A DNA stretch of 64,000 bases from Microbacterium sp. SZ1. GTDB taxonomy: Bacteria; Actinomycetota; Actinomycetes; Actinomycetales; Microbacteriaceae. The stretch spans positions 186,001 through 250,000 of the forward strand of contig NZ_LPVV01000003.1 in the NCBI RefSeq assembly GCF_002362255.1. The letters run 5' to 3'. The position numbers and the translations under genes are program-made. The notes under the pieces were generated by a model. That model was not told the DNA's origin and ran no database searches. It was given only the letters and a program-made list of their open reading frames with translations. This document shows, in pieces, positions 10,222 to 17,965 of the stretch (its first letter is position 1; each line of letters opens with the position of its first letter).

Positions 10222-11207
10222 CGACACCTCCCTCCTCCGCCGTCGGCCGCGTCGTGATCGGTGGCTCCACCGGATTCATGGGGCGCCATCTCGTGCCGCG
10301 CTTCGAGGCGGCGGGCCGAGAGGTCGTGACCATCTCACGATCGGGTGCAGATCTCCGCTGGGACGATCAGGCCGGGATCGATGCCGCCGTCGACGGCGCG
10401 ACGCTCGTCGTCGGCCTCGCCGGCAAGAGCGTGAACTGCCGCTATACCCCTGAGAACCGCGCCGCCATCTTCCGCTCGCGCCTCGACACCACGGCCGCGC
10501 TCTCGGGCGCGATCGCTCGGGCGGCCGAGCCACCGGCCCTCTGGGTGAACTCCTCGACGGCCACGATCTACCGTCACGCGGAGGACCGCCCGATGACGGA
10601 GTCCACCGGCGACATCGGCACCGGCTTCTCGGTCGAGGTGGCGAAGGCCTGGGAGCGCGCTCTCTTCGCGGACGATCTGCCCGAGACGCGCCGTGTCGCC
10701 TTGCGCAGCGCTATCGTTCTCGGACACGGGGGCGTGCTCGGCCCGCTGAAGAACCTCGCCCGCCTCGGCATGGGCGGTGCCCAGTGGGACGGCCGTTGGC
10801 CGATCAGCCGCGCGCGGCGCGCGGCGGGCACGGGGCACGAGTTCGGGGCCCGTCGCGGACGCCAGCGTTTCAGCTGGGTGCACGTGGAGGACGTCGCCCG
10901 GATCATCGACTTCCTCGAGGAGACCCCATCGCTCGCCGGCCCGGTGAACGCCGCCGCCCCGAACCCGGTCGACAACACGACGTTCATGGCGACCGTCCGC
11001 CGGGCCCTCGGGGTCCCGTTCGGTCCGCCGATGCCGCGATGGATGCTGGAGCTCGGCGCGATCGGCATCCGCACCGAGACGGAACTCATCCTCAAGAGCC
11101 GCTGGGTGGTCCCGGAGAAGCTCCAAGCCGCCGGCTTCTCCTTCTCCTACCCGACGCTGGAACCCGCGATCAGGGAGTCCTTCGATCTGGCGGCAGAGCG
11201 GGGCTAG
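10218..11207 (+). CDS. TIGR01777-type NAD-dependent epimerase/dehydratase family protein
   Basis: The 329-residue protein has an N-terminal nucleotide-binding motif GGSTGFMGRHL, then NSSTATIYRHAEDRPMTE, and VHVEDVARIIDFL typical of extended SDRs of the TIGR01777/YfcH group. The C-terminus corresponds to DUF1731 (PMPRWMLELGAIGIRTET). A GTG start overlapping the DUF4166 stop by 4 bp is favoured over an in-frame start 114 bp upstream, which would lie inside the upstream gene. Its substrate is unknown; the family includes homologues involved in division-site or lipid functions, but no function should be assumed. Its end overlaps the convergent PLDc_N gene by 4 bp. Confidence 0.88.
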   Translation: MTTPPSSAVGRVVIGGSTGFMGRHLVPRFEAAGREVVTISRSGADLRWDDQAGIDAAVDGATLVVGLAGKSVNCRYTPENRAAIFRSRLDTTAALSGAIARAAEPPALWVNSSTATIYRHAEDRPMTESTGDIGTGFSVEVAKAWERALFADDLPETRRVALRSAIVLGHGGVLGPLKNLARLGMGGAQWDGRWPISRARRAAGTGHEFGARRGRQRFSWVHVEDVARIIDFLEETPSLAGPVNAAAPNPVDNTTFMATVRRALGVPFGPPMPRWMLELGAIGIRTETELILKSRWVVPEKLQAAGFSFSYPTLEPAIRESFDLAAERG

Positions 11208-11599
11208 CTCGCGGACTTCTCCGAGCCGTTCGTCGCGTCGCCGCCCTCGCGTCGGCGCTTCTCGATCTCCGCGCGGAGCCGCCACTCCTCGATCTCGCGG
11301 TCGAGGTCGGCGATCTGCTCCTCCGTCGACCGGTTGTCGACGGGACGCATGGGCGCCGGGTCGACCCGAGCGGGTGCGGTCCGAGGAGCGGGGCGCATCC
11401 GCGGGATCCGCAGACCCGCCTCCGAGTACTCCCGACCGATCGCGAACCACAGCAGACTGCCGATGAGCGGCAGCAGGATGACGATGACGATCCACGCCAT
11501 CTTCGGCAGGAAGCGGACCTGCGAGTCCTCGCGCCGGATGATGTCGACCAGCGCGCCCACCATCAGCGCGATGATCAGGAGCGAGAACAGGAACGGCAT
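11204..11599 (-). CDS. small membrane protein with PLDc_N domain
   Basis: The 131-residue protein has two N-terminal hydrophobic helices (MPFLFSLLIIALMVGALVDI and WIVIVILLPLIGSLLWFAIG), separated by RREDSQVRFLPK. This is the PLDc_N pattern normally found before phospholipase D domains. No catalytic HKD motif follows; the tail is a charged coiled-coil-like segment (STEEQIADLDREIEEWRLRA). It is therefore a stand-alone membrane-anchored cytoplasmic coil of unknown role. A TACCCT hexamer 6 nt before the ATG supports this start. Confidence 0.85.
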   Translation of the reverse strand: MPFLFSLLIIALMVGALVDIIRREDSQVRFLPKMAWIVIVILLPLIGSLLWFAIGREYSEAGLRIPRMRPAPRTAPARVDPAPMRPVDNRSTEEQIADLDREIEEWRLRAEIEKRRREGGDATNGSEKSAS

Positions 11600-11605
11600 G
11601 TGTTC

Positions 11606-11611
11606 AGGGTA
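11606..11611 (-). promoter_or_regulatory. -10-like TACCCT, leaderless start
   Basis: On the minus strand TACCCT is followed by 6 nt and then the ATG of the PLDc_N protein. Confidence 0.45.
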
Positions 11612-11637
11612 GACGACCGGGGCTCGCTGCGCGCGGG

Positions 11638-12567
11638 CTAGGGAAGCACGTGGCCCGCAGCGCGGAACAGCTCGTACCACTCGGCCCGAGTGAGCTCGAC
11701 GTCGGCGCCGGCCGCGGCATCCCGCACCCGCTGCGGTGTCGTGGTGCCGAGCACCACCTGCATCTTCGCCGGGTGCCTGGTGATCCATGCTGTCGCGATC
11801 GCGATCGGCTCGACCTCGTATGCCGCCGCGAGGCGATCGATCACCGCGTTGAGCTCGGCGTACTCGGGGTTCCCCAGGAACACGCCCGTGAAGAATCCGC
11901 CCTGGAACGGCGACCATGCCTGGATCGTGATGCCGTTGATGCGGCAGTACTCGACGATGCCGCCGCCGTCGCGCACGACACTCTGATCCTCGCCCGCCAT
12001 GTTCGCGGCGATGGGCTGGGCGATGATCGGGGCGTGCGTGATCGAGAGCTGCAGCTGGTTGGCGACCAGAGGCTGGGAGACGGCGGTGCGCAGCAGGTCG
12101 ATCTGCCTCGGCGTGTGGTTCGAGACGCCGAAAGCGCGCACCTTGCCCGACGACTCGAGCTCATCGAACGCCCTGGCGACCTCTTCGGGCTCGACGAGAG
12201 CGTCGGGGCGGTGCAGCAGCAGCACGTCGATGCGGTCGGTGCCCAGCGCCGCCAGAGATCCGTCGACCTGCCGGATGATGTGGTCGTACGAGAAGTCGAA
12301 CATGCCCTGCTTCGGCACGATGCCGCACTTCGTCTGCAGCACGATCTCATCGCGCTCCGACGGGCTCAGTCCGAGCGCGGAGGCGAACCGCTCCTCGCAG
12401 AAGTGCATGCTGCCGCCATAGATGTCGGCGTGGTCGAAGAAGTCGATGCCGGAGCCGCGCGCGGCCTCGTACAGCTCTCGGATCTGGGCGTCGGTCTTGT
12501 CGTTGATGCGCATCATCCCGGCGACGACGGCGGGGGCGGTGGACTGTCCGAAGGGTACGGTCTTCAT
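11638..12567 (-). CDS. aldo/keto reductase
   Basis: The 309-residue NAD(P)H-dependent oxidoreductase has the AKR (alpha/beta)8 signature FFDHADIYGG carrying catalytic Asp and Tyr, then VLQTKCGIV (catalytic Lys), DVLLLHRPDAL (active-site His) and KVRAFGVSNHT. It resembles the YdhF/oxidoreductase branch of AKR11/12 enzymes that reduce aldehydes and ketones. Substrate is not predictable. It stands alone between convergent and divergent neighbours and has its own TAGCGT hexamer 6 nt before the ATG. Confidence 0.92.
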   Translation of the reverse strand: MKTVPFGQSTAPAVVAGMMRINDKTDAQIRELYEAARGSGIDFFDHADIYGGSMHFCEERFASALGLSPSERDEIVLQTKCGIVPKQGMFDFSYDHIIRQVDGSLAALGTDRIDVLLLHRPDALVEPEEVARAFDELESSGKVRAFGVSNHTPRQIDLLRTAVSQPLVANQLQLSITHAPIIAQPIAANMAGEDQSVVRDGGGIVEYCRINGITIQAWSPFQGGFFTGVFLGNPEYAELNAVIDRLAAAYEVEPIAIATAWITRHPAKMQVVLGTTTPQRVRDAAAGADVELTRAEWYELFRAAGHVLP

Positions 12568-12573
12568 GCGTCC

Positions 12574-12579
12574 ACGCTA
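12574..12579 (-). promoter_or_regulatory. -10-like TAGCGT, leaderless start
   Basis: On the minus strand TAGCGT precedes the ATG of the aldo/keto reductase by 6 nt. Confidence 0.5.
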
Positions 12580-12616
12580 GCGCGGCATACCCCGGCGCGG
12601 GTGCGACCGCGACAGG

Positions 12617-12841
12617 TCAGTCGGAGGGCGGAGCCGGCACCAGGCGCGCGGGTGACACCCCGAGCGCGTTCGCGACGGCGGCGAGCTCTTCGACCGTGAG
12701 GTCGCGCTCGCCCGCCAGCGACGCCTCGACGACCCGCAGACCGAGACCCGACCGCTGGGCCAGCCAGTCGGTGTCCCGCCTCGTTCTCCCCAGCTCGGAG
12801 AGGACCGCGGACGCCACCAGACGCCTCACTTCTGTCGTCAT
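12617..12841 (-). CDS. small XRE-like helix-turn-helix protein
   Basis: The 74-residue protein carries a lambda-repressor-like HTH: TDWLAQRSGLGLRVVEASLAGE followed by LTVEELAAVANALGVSPARL. There is no effector domain. It is divergent from a second XRE-type gene 95 bp away. The two share a spacer with back-to-back -10-like hexamers, suggesting mutual control. It could equally be an independent regulator; no target can be named. Confidence 0.75.
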   Translation of the reverse strand: MTTEVRRLVASAVLSELGRTRRDTDWLAQRSGLGLRVVEASLAGERDLTVEELAAVANALGVSPARLVPAPPSD

Positions 12842-12847
12842 GCGTCG

Positions 12848-12928
12848 ACACTATCGCCGCATATGGGATGCGGACAACGGTCGACGCACCGATATGACGG
12901 CATCCTGGCCTCAGGCCGGTGCTATCGT
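12848..12928. promoter_or_regulatory. divergent leaderless promoters of the two XRE genes
   Basis: Minus strand: TAGTGT (12848-12853) lies 6 nt before the ATG at 12841. Plus strand: TATCGT (12923-12928) lies 7 nt before the GTG at 12936. Both fit -10 elements whose transcript starts at the initiation codon. Confidence 0.5.
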
Positions 12929-12935
12929 GACTCGC

Positions 12936-13310
12936 GTGAAGACACCGGCCGAGTCGTTCAATGCCGCCGTCGGGAGCCAGCTCCGCGCCGAGATCGCGGC
13001 GAAGGGCAGCAGCATCGCAGCGATGGCGCGAAAGATCGGATACGCGCGCAGCGCGCTCGACAACTACGTCACCGGCAAACGAGCGATCCCCATTCCCGTC
13101 GTCTACGCCGTCGGCGCGGCGCTCGGCGTCGCGCCGCACGTCATCCTGTCGCGCGCAGAAGAGCGCCTCGCCACCGAGAGCGACCGCTCCGGTGCGGTGA
13201 TCCCGTTCCCCTCGCGCCCCGATGTCCCCGGCCGCCGACAGAATGACGCAGAGGTCGCGTTCGACTCGCCCCTCTCCCACGACGCCGACACCGACGACCT
13301 GTACGACTGA
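12936..13310 (+). CDS. XRE family transcriptional regulator
   Basis: The 124-residue protein has an N-terminal HTH (about 10-70), with LRAEIAAKGSSIAAMARKI and YARSALDNYVTGKRAIPIPV, followed by an acidic tail DADTDDLYD. The GTG at 12936 is chosen because TATCGT lies 7 nt before it; in-frame starts at 12927 and 12894 exist. It is followed 22 bp later by an ImmA/IrrE-type peptidase gene. This is the classic repressor/anti-repressor-protease pairing of mobile elements and some stress circuits, in which the peptidase cleaves the repressor. No integrase or other mobile gene is nearby. Confidence 0.82.
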   Translation: MKTPAESFNAAVGSQLRAEIAAKGSSIAAMARKIGYARSALDNYVTGKRAIPIPVVYAVGAALGVAPHVILSRAEERLATESDRSGAVIPFPSRPDVPGRRQNDAEVAFDSPLSHDADTDDLYD

Positions 13311-13332
13311 CGCCCACGACGAGAGGAGCCCC

Positions 13333-13773
13333 GTGGACCAACTCCTCCGACTCGTCGAGACCCATGGTCTGCGCCTCGTCGAGCGCCCCGGGCGCTCCTG
13401 CGGCGGATACGAACCGCACTCGGCCACGATCCGGGTCGCCCCGGGCATGAGTGCGCGCACGACGCGCAGCGTGATCGCGCACGAGCTCGGCCACGCGATG
13501 CTCGGTCACGAGCACACGCACGATCCGACCGAGCGTGCCAGGCAGGAGCGACGCGCGGACGAGTGGGCCGCGCGACTGCTCATCACTCCCGCCGGCTACG
13601 CGGAGGCCGAAGCCGCCCGTGACGGGCACGCCGCGAGCATCGCCTTCGACCTCGGCGTCACCGTCGACCTGGTGCTCGCCTTCCGGCGCCTGCTTCGTCG
13701 CGTGGGAGACGTCACCTACGTCGAACCGCGACTGGGGCGGGGACAGTGGGCGCATCGCAGCGTCTCCGCGTGA
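13333..13773 (+). CDS. ImmA/IrrE-type metallopeptidase
   Basis: The 146-residue protein contains the zinc-peptidase motif HELGH (H50, E51, H54) and a downstream RRADEWAARLL whose Glu is the likely third ligand, as in ImmA/IrrE (DUF955). It follows the XRE gene on the same strand after GAGAGGAGCCCC, a good ribosome-binding site for the GTG start. Family members cleave a partner XRE repressor after DNA damage or other signals. Here the partner is probably the upstream protein. Two adjacent XRE genes and one peptidase make the target uncertain. Confidence 0.87.
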   Translation: MDQLLRLVETHGLRLVERPGRSCGGYEPHSATIRVAPGMSARTTRSVIAHELGHAMLGHEHTHDPTERARQERRADEWAARLLITPAGYAEAEAARDGHAASIAFDLGVTVDLVLAFRRLLRRVGDVTYVEPRLGRGQWAHRSVSA

Positions 13774-13807
13774 CGGGGAGCTCGCTCAGCGCTGATTGAA
13801 TGGCGGC

Positions 13808-14410
13808 ATGACCTTCACCACCACGCCTGCCCCCGTCACACTCACCGGCGATCTCGTCGAGCTGCGACCGCTCGAGCGATCGCACCACGACGGACTCCTC
13901 GAGGCGCTGACCGAGGGCGATCTCTGGAAGCGGGCGTGGTACACCTCGGTTCCCTCACCCAAGGGTCTCGCTGCGGAGATCGACCGTCGTCTCGGGCTGC
14001 TCTCGTCCGGCGAGATGATCCCCTTCACGGCGTTCGACGCCACGGGGAGGATCATCGGCCTCACGACCTTCTACGACATCGTCGCCGACGTCCCGCGACT
14101 TCACATCGGCTACACGTGGAACCGCCCCTCCGCCCACGGCACCGGGACGAACGCGGAGTCCAAGCTGCTGCTGCTGCGTCACGCCTTCGAGGATCTCGGG
14201 GTGTTCCGCGTCGGGCTCACCACGCAGTGGGTGAACTTCCAGTCCCGAGCAGCGATCGAACGCCTCGGTGCGAAGCAGGACGGCGTGATGCGCGCGATGA
14301 GCCGCTACCGCAACGGCGCCCTGCGCGACAGCGTGGAGTACTCGATCATCGAGCCGGAGTGGCCCGCGGTGCGGGCGAACCTGGAGGCGAGGCTCGCCGC
14401 CAGAGCGTGA
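13808..14410 (+). CDS. GNAT family N-acetyltransferase (RimJ/RimL-like)
   Basis: The 200-residue protein has the Acetyltransf_3 layout: LVELRPLERSHHDGLLEAL at the start, then IIGLTTFYDI, the acetyl-CoA region RPSAHGTGTNAESKLLLLRH and a C-terminal INFQSRAAIERLGAKQDGV-like segment. It transfers an acetyl group to an amine of unknown identity (protein N-terminus or small molecule). The ATG at 13808 is used because a weak TTGAAT hexamer sits 6 nt before it. Its stop abuts the convergent small membrane protein gene. Confidence 0.9.
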   Translation: MTFTTTPAPVTLTGDLVELRPLERSHHDGLLEALTEGDLWKRAWYTSVPSPKGLAAEIDRRLGLLSSGEMIPFTAFDATGRIIGLTTFYDIVADVPRLHIGYTWNRPSAHGTGTNAESKLLLLRHAFEDLGVFRVGLTTQWVNFQSRAAIERLGAKQDGVMRAMSRYRNGALRDSVEYSIIEPEWPAVRANLEARLAARA

Positions 14411-14614
14411 TCACTCGGTGGCGTTGCCCGACCAGTTGTCGTCGCGGCGCGTGGCGGACCCGCGCTGGCGCATGACATACGCGAGCGACAGGCAGATGAT
14501 GAGGATGCCTGCCGCGAAGACGACACCCTGGAACTCGGGGAGCACCTGTGCGAGGCCCAGGAGCCAGATCCCTCCGAGGAAGAGGACCAGGAAGAAGATG
14601 AAGCTGAGGATCAC
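14411..14614 (-). CDS. small two-helix membrane protein
   Basis: The 67-residue product is nearly all hydrophobic helix (VILSFIFFLVLFLGGIWLL and GVVFAAGILIICLSLAYVM) with a polar tail RGSATRRDDNWSGNATE. The GTG start follows ACAGGAGCCCCC, an ideal ribosome-binding site. An ATG 27 bp upstream lies only 2 nt from a TATCCT -10-like hexamer (14644-14649), so it would be inside the leader. Function unknown; conserved small membrane proteins of this type are common in the family. Confidence 0.75.
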   Translation of the reverse strand: MILSFIFFLVLFLGGIWLLGLAQVLPEFQGVVFAAGILIICLSLAYVMRQRGSATRRDDNWSGNATE

Positions 14615-14762
14615 GGGGGCTCCTGTCGTTGCGGGCGTCATCCAGGATACCGCCGACAGCGCACTCCGCCCGCCGCATCCCGATCCGGACCGTTCCTAGC
14701 GCACGTCCGGCGGCTCCGAAACCCCCTTGGCCGCCGGCCGGACGGGTGGTTTCGTTCCGGTC

Positions 14763-15374
14763 ATGAGCGCACATCCCACGGCCATCGCCATCTCCTGCAC
14801 ACTCAAGCCCTCCCCCTCCGAGTCGAGTTCCGACCTCCTGGCCTCGCAGATCCTCGCCGCTCTCTCCGAGCTCGGCGTCGACGGGCAGCTCATTCGGGCA
14901 GTGGACTACACGCTGAGCCCGGGCGTCGAAGCCGACATGGGCGGCGACGACGAATGGCCCGAGCTCCGCCGCAAGGTGCTCGACGCCGACATCCTGGTCT
15001 TCGTGACGCCGACCTGGATGGGTCAGCACTCGAGCGTCGCCCAGCGGGTGCTCGAGCGGCTGGACGCCGAGCTGAGCGAGACGGATGACGAGGGCCGGCC
15101 GATCCTGTTCGACAAGGTCGCGATCGCCGGCATCGTCGGAAACGAGGACGGCGCACACCACATCGCGGCGATCCTCTTCCAGGGGCTCAACGACGTCGGC
15201 TACACGATCGCCGCGCAGGGGTCGGTGTACTGGAACGGCGAGGCGATGCACGGAGTGGATTACAAGGACCTCTCCGAGACCCCCGAGGAGGTCGCGTCGG
15301 CTATGGCGACCGCCGCACGCAATGCCGCGCACCTCGCGTCGGTGCTGAAGGCGCACAGGTTCCCGGCCGAGTAG
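14763..15374 (+). CDS. flavodoxin-like NAD(P)H-dependent FMN reductase/oxidoreductase
   Basis: The 203-residue protein has the flavodoxin fold of the FMN-reductase group: IAISCTLKPSPSESSSDLL (phosphate-binding loop), DADILVFVTPTWMGQHSS, and KVAIAGIVGNEDGAHH lining the flavin. These proteins bind FMN and reduce quinones or other acceptors. The 148 bp upstream contain no other gene. It is convergent with the next minus-strand gene, with only 3 bp between stops. Confidence 0.88.
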   Translation: MSAHPTAIAISCTLKPSPSESSSDLLASQILAALSELGVDGQLIRAVDYTLSPGVEADMGGDDEWPELRRKVLDADILVFVTPTWMGQHSSVAQRVLERLDAELSETDDEGRPILFDKVAIAGIVGNEDGAHHIAAILFQGLNDVGYTIAAQGSVYWNGEAMHGVDYKDLSETPEEVASAMATAARNAAHLASVLKAHRFPAE

Positions 15375-15377
15375 GCG

Positions 15378-15704
15378 TCAGGCAGGGGCGGTCTCCGCGG
15401 CTTCAACGCGCCCCCAATCGTCGATCACGAGCTCGCCGGAGGCATTGAGCGCGCGCATGACCTCTTCGACGCGGCGCTTCTCGATGTGCTGCGGCTCGGA
15501 TGCGGTGAAGAGGAACTGCAGCGGGATGGCGGGATGGATCCACACCGTCACCCGGCCGGGGTCGCCGCCTTCGGCGGGCCGCCACGTCATCATGAAGCTC
15601 TCCTGGCGGCGCAGCTTCGTTCCGACGATGACCTTGAGGACCGCGAGGGTCTCATCGTCGATGCGGAGCGGCTCGGAGGTGCCGTCGTAGCGCAGTCTTC
15701 CCAT
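15378..15704 (-). CDS. short MGRxxYDG family protein (DUF7882-like), paralogue A
   Basis: The 108-residue protein starts MGRLRYDG and shares KLRRxExF, a WR motif, VWIHP and a following hydrophobic-Phe segment with the divergently encoded protein at 15912-16253. The family is widespread in Microbacteriaceae and I recall it often being mislabelled as ATP-dependent DNA ligase. No ligase KxDG motif is present. It looks like a small beta-rich domain. A TACGGT hexamer 6 nt upstream of the ATG supports this start. Confidence 0.8.
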   Translation of the reverse strand: MGRLRYDGTSEPLRIDDETLAVLKVIVGTKLRRQESFMMTWRPAEGGDPGRVTVWIHPAIPLQFLFTASEPQHIEKRRVEEVMRALNASGELVIDDWGRVEAAETAPA

Positions 15705-15710
15705 GAGTGA

Positions 15711-15716
15711 ACCGTA
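15711..15716 (-). promoter_or_regulatory. -10-like TACGGT, leaderless start
   Basis: On the minus strand TACGGT precedes the ATG at 15704 by 6 nt. The rest of the 207-bp divergent spacer (15705-15911) shows no further gene. Confidence 0.45.
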
Positions 15717-15911
15717 CCCCGGAGGGGCACTGGTCGGGTGCATCGACGTCTTCCGTATATCGGCGTCGAGAGACGTTGCGGCGCATCGCTCCGGAGAAGC
15801 AGATGAAGTACGTCCGCCATGATCCTCGCCTCCGGCGCCGAAGTACACCCCCTGTGCGACGGGGCGGCATCATGCGAGCGTCGGAGGTCCGACATCGAGG
15901 AGGTACCACCG

Positions 15912-16253
15912 ATGGGACGCTTCACGTACGACGGCGGACCGAAGGTCGAGATCGAGGATCGCGCGCTCACGCACCTCCAACTCGTGATGACGGCGAAGTT
16001 GCGCCGCGGAGAGGCCTTCCCGTTCAGCTGGCGCGAGGACGTGAGCCTGGGCGGCGGGCGCACCACGGTCTGGGTGCATCCGGCGAGCTCGCTCGTCTTC
16101 AAGTTCTTCGGCAGCCGCTCTCCCGACCTCAACCGGCACTGGATGCAGGACCTCGCCGTGACGGCATCTCAGCCGGCCGGCCTGTACCTCACGCCCGAGC
16201 CCCTCCGCGGGGATCCGACATGGGGCAACGAGGAGCACCCGTTGCTGGTCTGA
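15912..16253 (+). CDS. short MGRxxYDG family protein (DUF7882-like), paralogue B
   Basis: The 113-residue protein begins MGRFTYDGGPKVEIED and has LRRGEAFPFSW, TTVWVHPASSLVFKFF and a C-terminal LYLTPEPLRG. It aligns over most of its length with paralogue A on the other strand. AGGAGG lies 9 nt before the ATG, so unlike paralogue A it has a normal leader. It is 18 bp upstream of pgi and may be co-transcribed. Function unknown. Confidence 0.8.
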   Translation: MGRFTYDGGPKVEIEDRALTHLQLVMTAKLRRGEAFPFSWREDVSLGGGRTTVWVHPASSLVFKFFGSRSPDLNRHWMQDLAVTASQPAGLYLTPEPLRGDPTWGNEEHPLLV

Positions 16254-16259
16254 CCGCAG

Positions 16260-16265
16260 TAGCGT
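16260..16265 (+). promoter_or_regulatory. -10-like TAGCGT, leaderless start for pgi
   Basis: TAGCGT is followed by 6 nt and the ATG of pgi. Confidence 0.5.
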
Positions 16266-16271
16266 TGAGCC

Positions 16272-17951
16272 ATGAGTGCTCCCGTCGATCCGACAGTCAC
16301 GCCCGCCTGGTCCGAGCTCCGCGCGCTGCGCGAGACCTTCTCCCCCGATCTCCGCGGCTGGTTCGCGGAGGACCCGACGCGCGCCGACCGTCTCTCGTTC
16401 CCGCTCGCCGACCTGCACGTCGACCTGTCGAAGAACCTCGTCACCGACGACGTGCTGGCGGCTCTGCTGCGGCTCGCCGAGGAGACCGGCGTCGCCGACC
16501 GGTACGCCGCGATGCTCTCCGGAGAGCACCTGAACACCTCCGAGGACCGTGCTGTGCTGCACACCGCTCTCCGGCGGCCCGTCGGCATCGAGCCGACGCT
16601 CCTCGTCGACGGGCAGGATGTCGACGCCGACGTGCAGTCGGTGCTGGAGTCGCTCTCCGCCTTCGCAGCACGTGTGCGCGCAGGTGAGTGGGTCGGTGTC
16701 ACGGGCAAGAAGGTCACCCACGTCGTCAACATCGGCATCGGCGGGTCCGACCTCGGCCCCGTCATGGTCTACGAGGCTCTGAAGCCCTACGCCGACGCCG
16801 GCATCGAGGCGCGATTCGTCTCGAACATCGACCCGACGGACCTTGCGCAGAAGACCGCCGACCTCGATCCGGAGACGACCCTGTTCATCGTGGCGTCGAA
16901 GACGTTCACGACGCTCGAGACCCTCACCAACGCGCGGCTGGCCCGTGAGTGGCTGTGGGCAGGGCTCGCGGCATCCGGTGCCATCGGTGACTCCGACGAC
17001 GCGCGCACGGACGCCGTGGCGCATCACTTCGTGGCCGTGTCGACGGCCCTCGACAAGGTCGCCGACTTCGGCATCGATCCGGTCAACGCGTTCGGATTCT
17101 GGGACTGGGTGGGCGGCCGCTACTCGGTCGACTCCGCGATCGGCCTCTCGCTGGCCGTCGTGCTGGGTCCGGACGTGTTCCGCGACCTGCTCGCCGGTTT
17201 CCACGCCGTCGACGAGCACGTGCGCACCACTCCGCTCGAGCGCAATGTGCCCGTGCTGATGGGGCTCCTCAACGTCTGGTACAACAACTTCCACGGCGCG
17301 CAGTCGCACGCCGTGCTCCCCTATGCGCAGCAGCTGAACCGCTTCCCCGCTTACCTGCAGCAGCTCACGATGGAGTCGAACGGCAAGTCGGTGCGCTGGG
17401 ACGGCTCGCCCGTCACGACCGACACCGGCGAGGTCTTCTGGGGCGAGCCCGGCACGAACGGGCAGCACGCGTTCTACCAGCTCATCCACCAGGGCACCCG
17501 CCTGATCCCGGCCGACTTCATCGCGTTCGTGAACCCCGCCTACCCGCTCAGCGACGGTGCGCAGGACGTGCACGAGCTGTTCCTCGCGAACTTCCTGGCA
17601 CAGACCAAGGCTCTCGCGTTCGGCAAGACGGCCGCCGAGGTCGAGGCGGAGGGCACGACGGGCGCGCTCGTCGCGGCGCGGACCTTCCCTGGCAACCGCC
17701 CCACGACGTCGATCTTCGCGCCGGCGCTGACCCCGCAGGTACTGGGCCAGCTGATCGCGCTCTACGAGCACATCACGTTCACGCAGGGCACCATCTGGGG
17801 CATCAACTCCTTCGACCAGTGGGGCGTCGAGCTCGGCAAGCAGCTCGCGATGCAGATCGCTCCAGCCATCGGCGGCGACGAGGATGCCGTGGCCGCCCAG
17901 GACCCGTCGACGAAGGCGCTCCTGGATTACTACCGGACGCACCGGGGCTGA
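16272..17951 (+). CDS. pgi: glucose-6-phosphate isomerase
   Basis: The 559-residue protein interconverts glucose 6-phosphate and fructose 6-phosphate in the cytoplasm. It has [16 protein letters not shown], the phosphate-binding SKTFTTLET segment and the PGI signature [16 protein letters not shown]. The catalytic region includes [24 protein letters not shown] and [12 protein letters not shown], and the C-terminus contains [16 protein letters not shown]. Length matches bacterial Pgi of the long type. It follows a leaderless-type promoter and precedes an FAD oxidoreductase by 14 bp. Confidence 0.98.
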   Translation: MSAPVDPTVTPAWSELRALRETFSPDLRGWFAEDPTRADRLSFPLADLHVDLSKNLVTDDVLAALLRLAEETGVADRYAAMLSGEHLNTSEDRAVLHTALRRPVGIEPTLLVDGQDVDADVQSVLESLSAFAARVRAGEWVGVTGKKVTHVVNIGIGGSDLGPVMVYEALKPYADAGIEARFVSNIDPTDLAQKTADLDPETTLFIVASKTFTTLETLTNARLAREWLWAGLAASGAIGDSDDARTDAVAHHFVAVSTALDKVADFGIDPVNAFGFWDWVGGRYSVDSAIGLSLAVVLGPDVFRDLLAGFHAVDEHVRTTPLERNVPVLMGLLNVWYNNFHGAQSHAVLPYAQQLNRFPAYLQQLTMESNGKSVRWDGSPVTTDTGEVFWGEPGTNGQHAFYQLIHQGTRLIPADFIAFVNPAYPLSDGAQDVHELFLANFLAQTKALAFGKTAAEVEAEGTTGALVAARTFPGNRPTTSIFAPALTPQVLGQLIALYEHITFTQGTIWGINSFDQWGVELGKQLAMQIAPAIGGDEDAVAAQDPSTKALLDYYRTHRG

Positions 17952-17965
17952 CGAGGGCTCCCGCC

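Noticed and set aside
12617..13773. Prophage or integrative element around the XRE/ImmA pair.
   Set aside because: No integrase, structural, replication or attachment-site features in the flanks, and base composition does not change.
15870..17942. A 690-codon minus-strand frame opposite pgi.
   Set aside because: Shadow of pgi codon bias; no recognisable motif, and it also covers the paralogue B gene.
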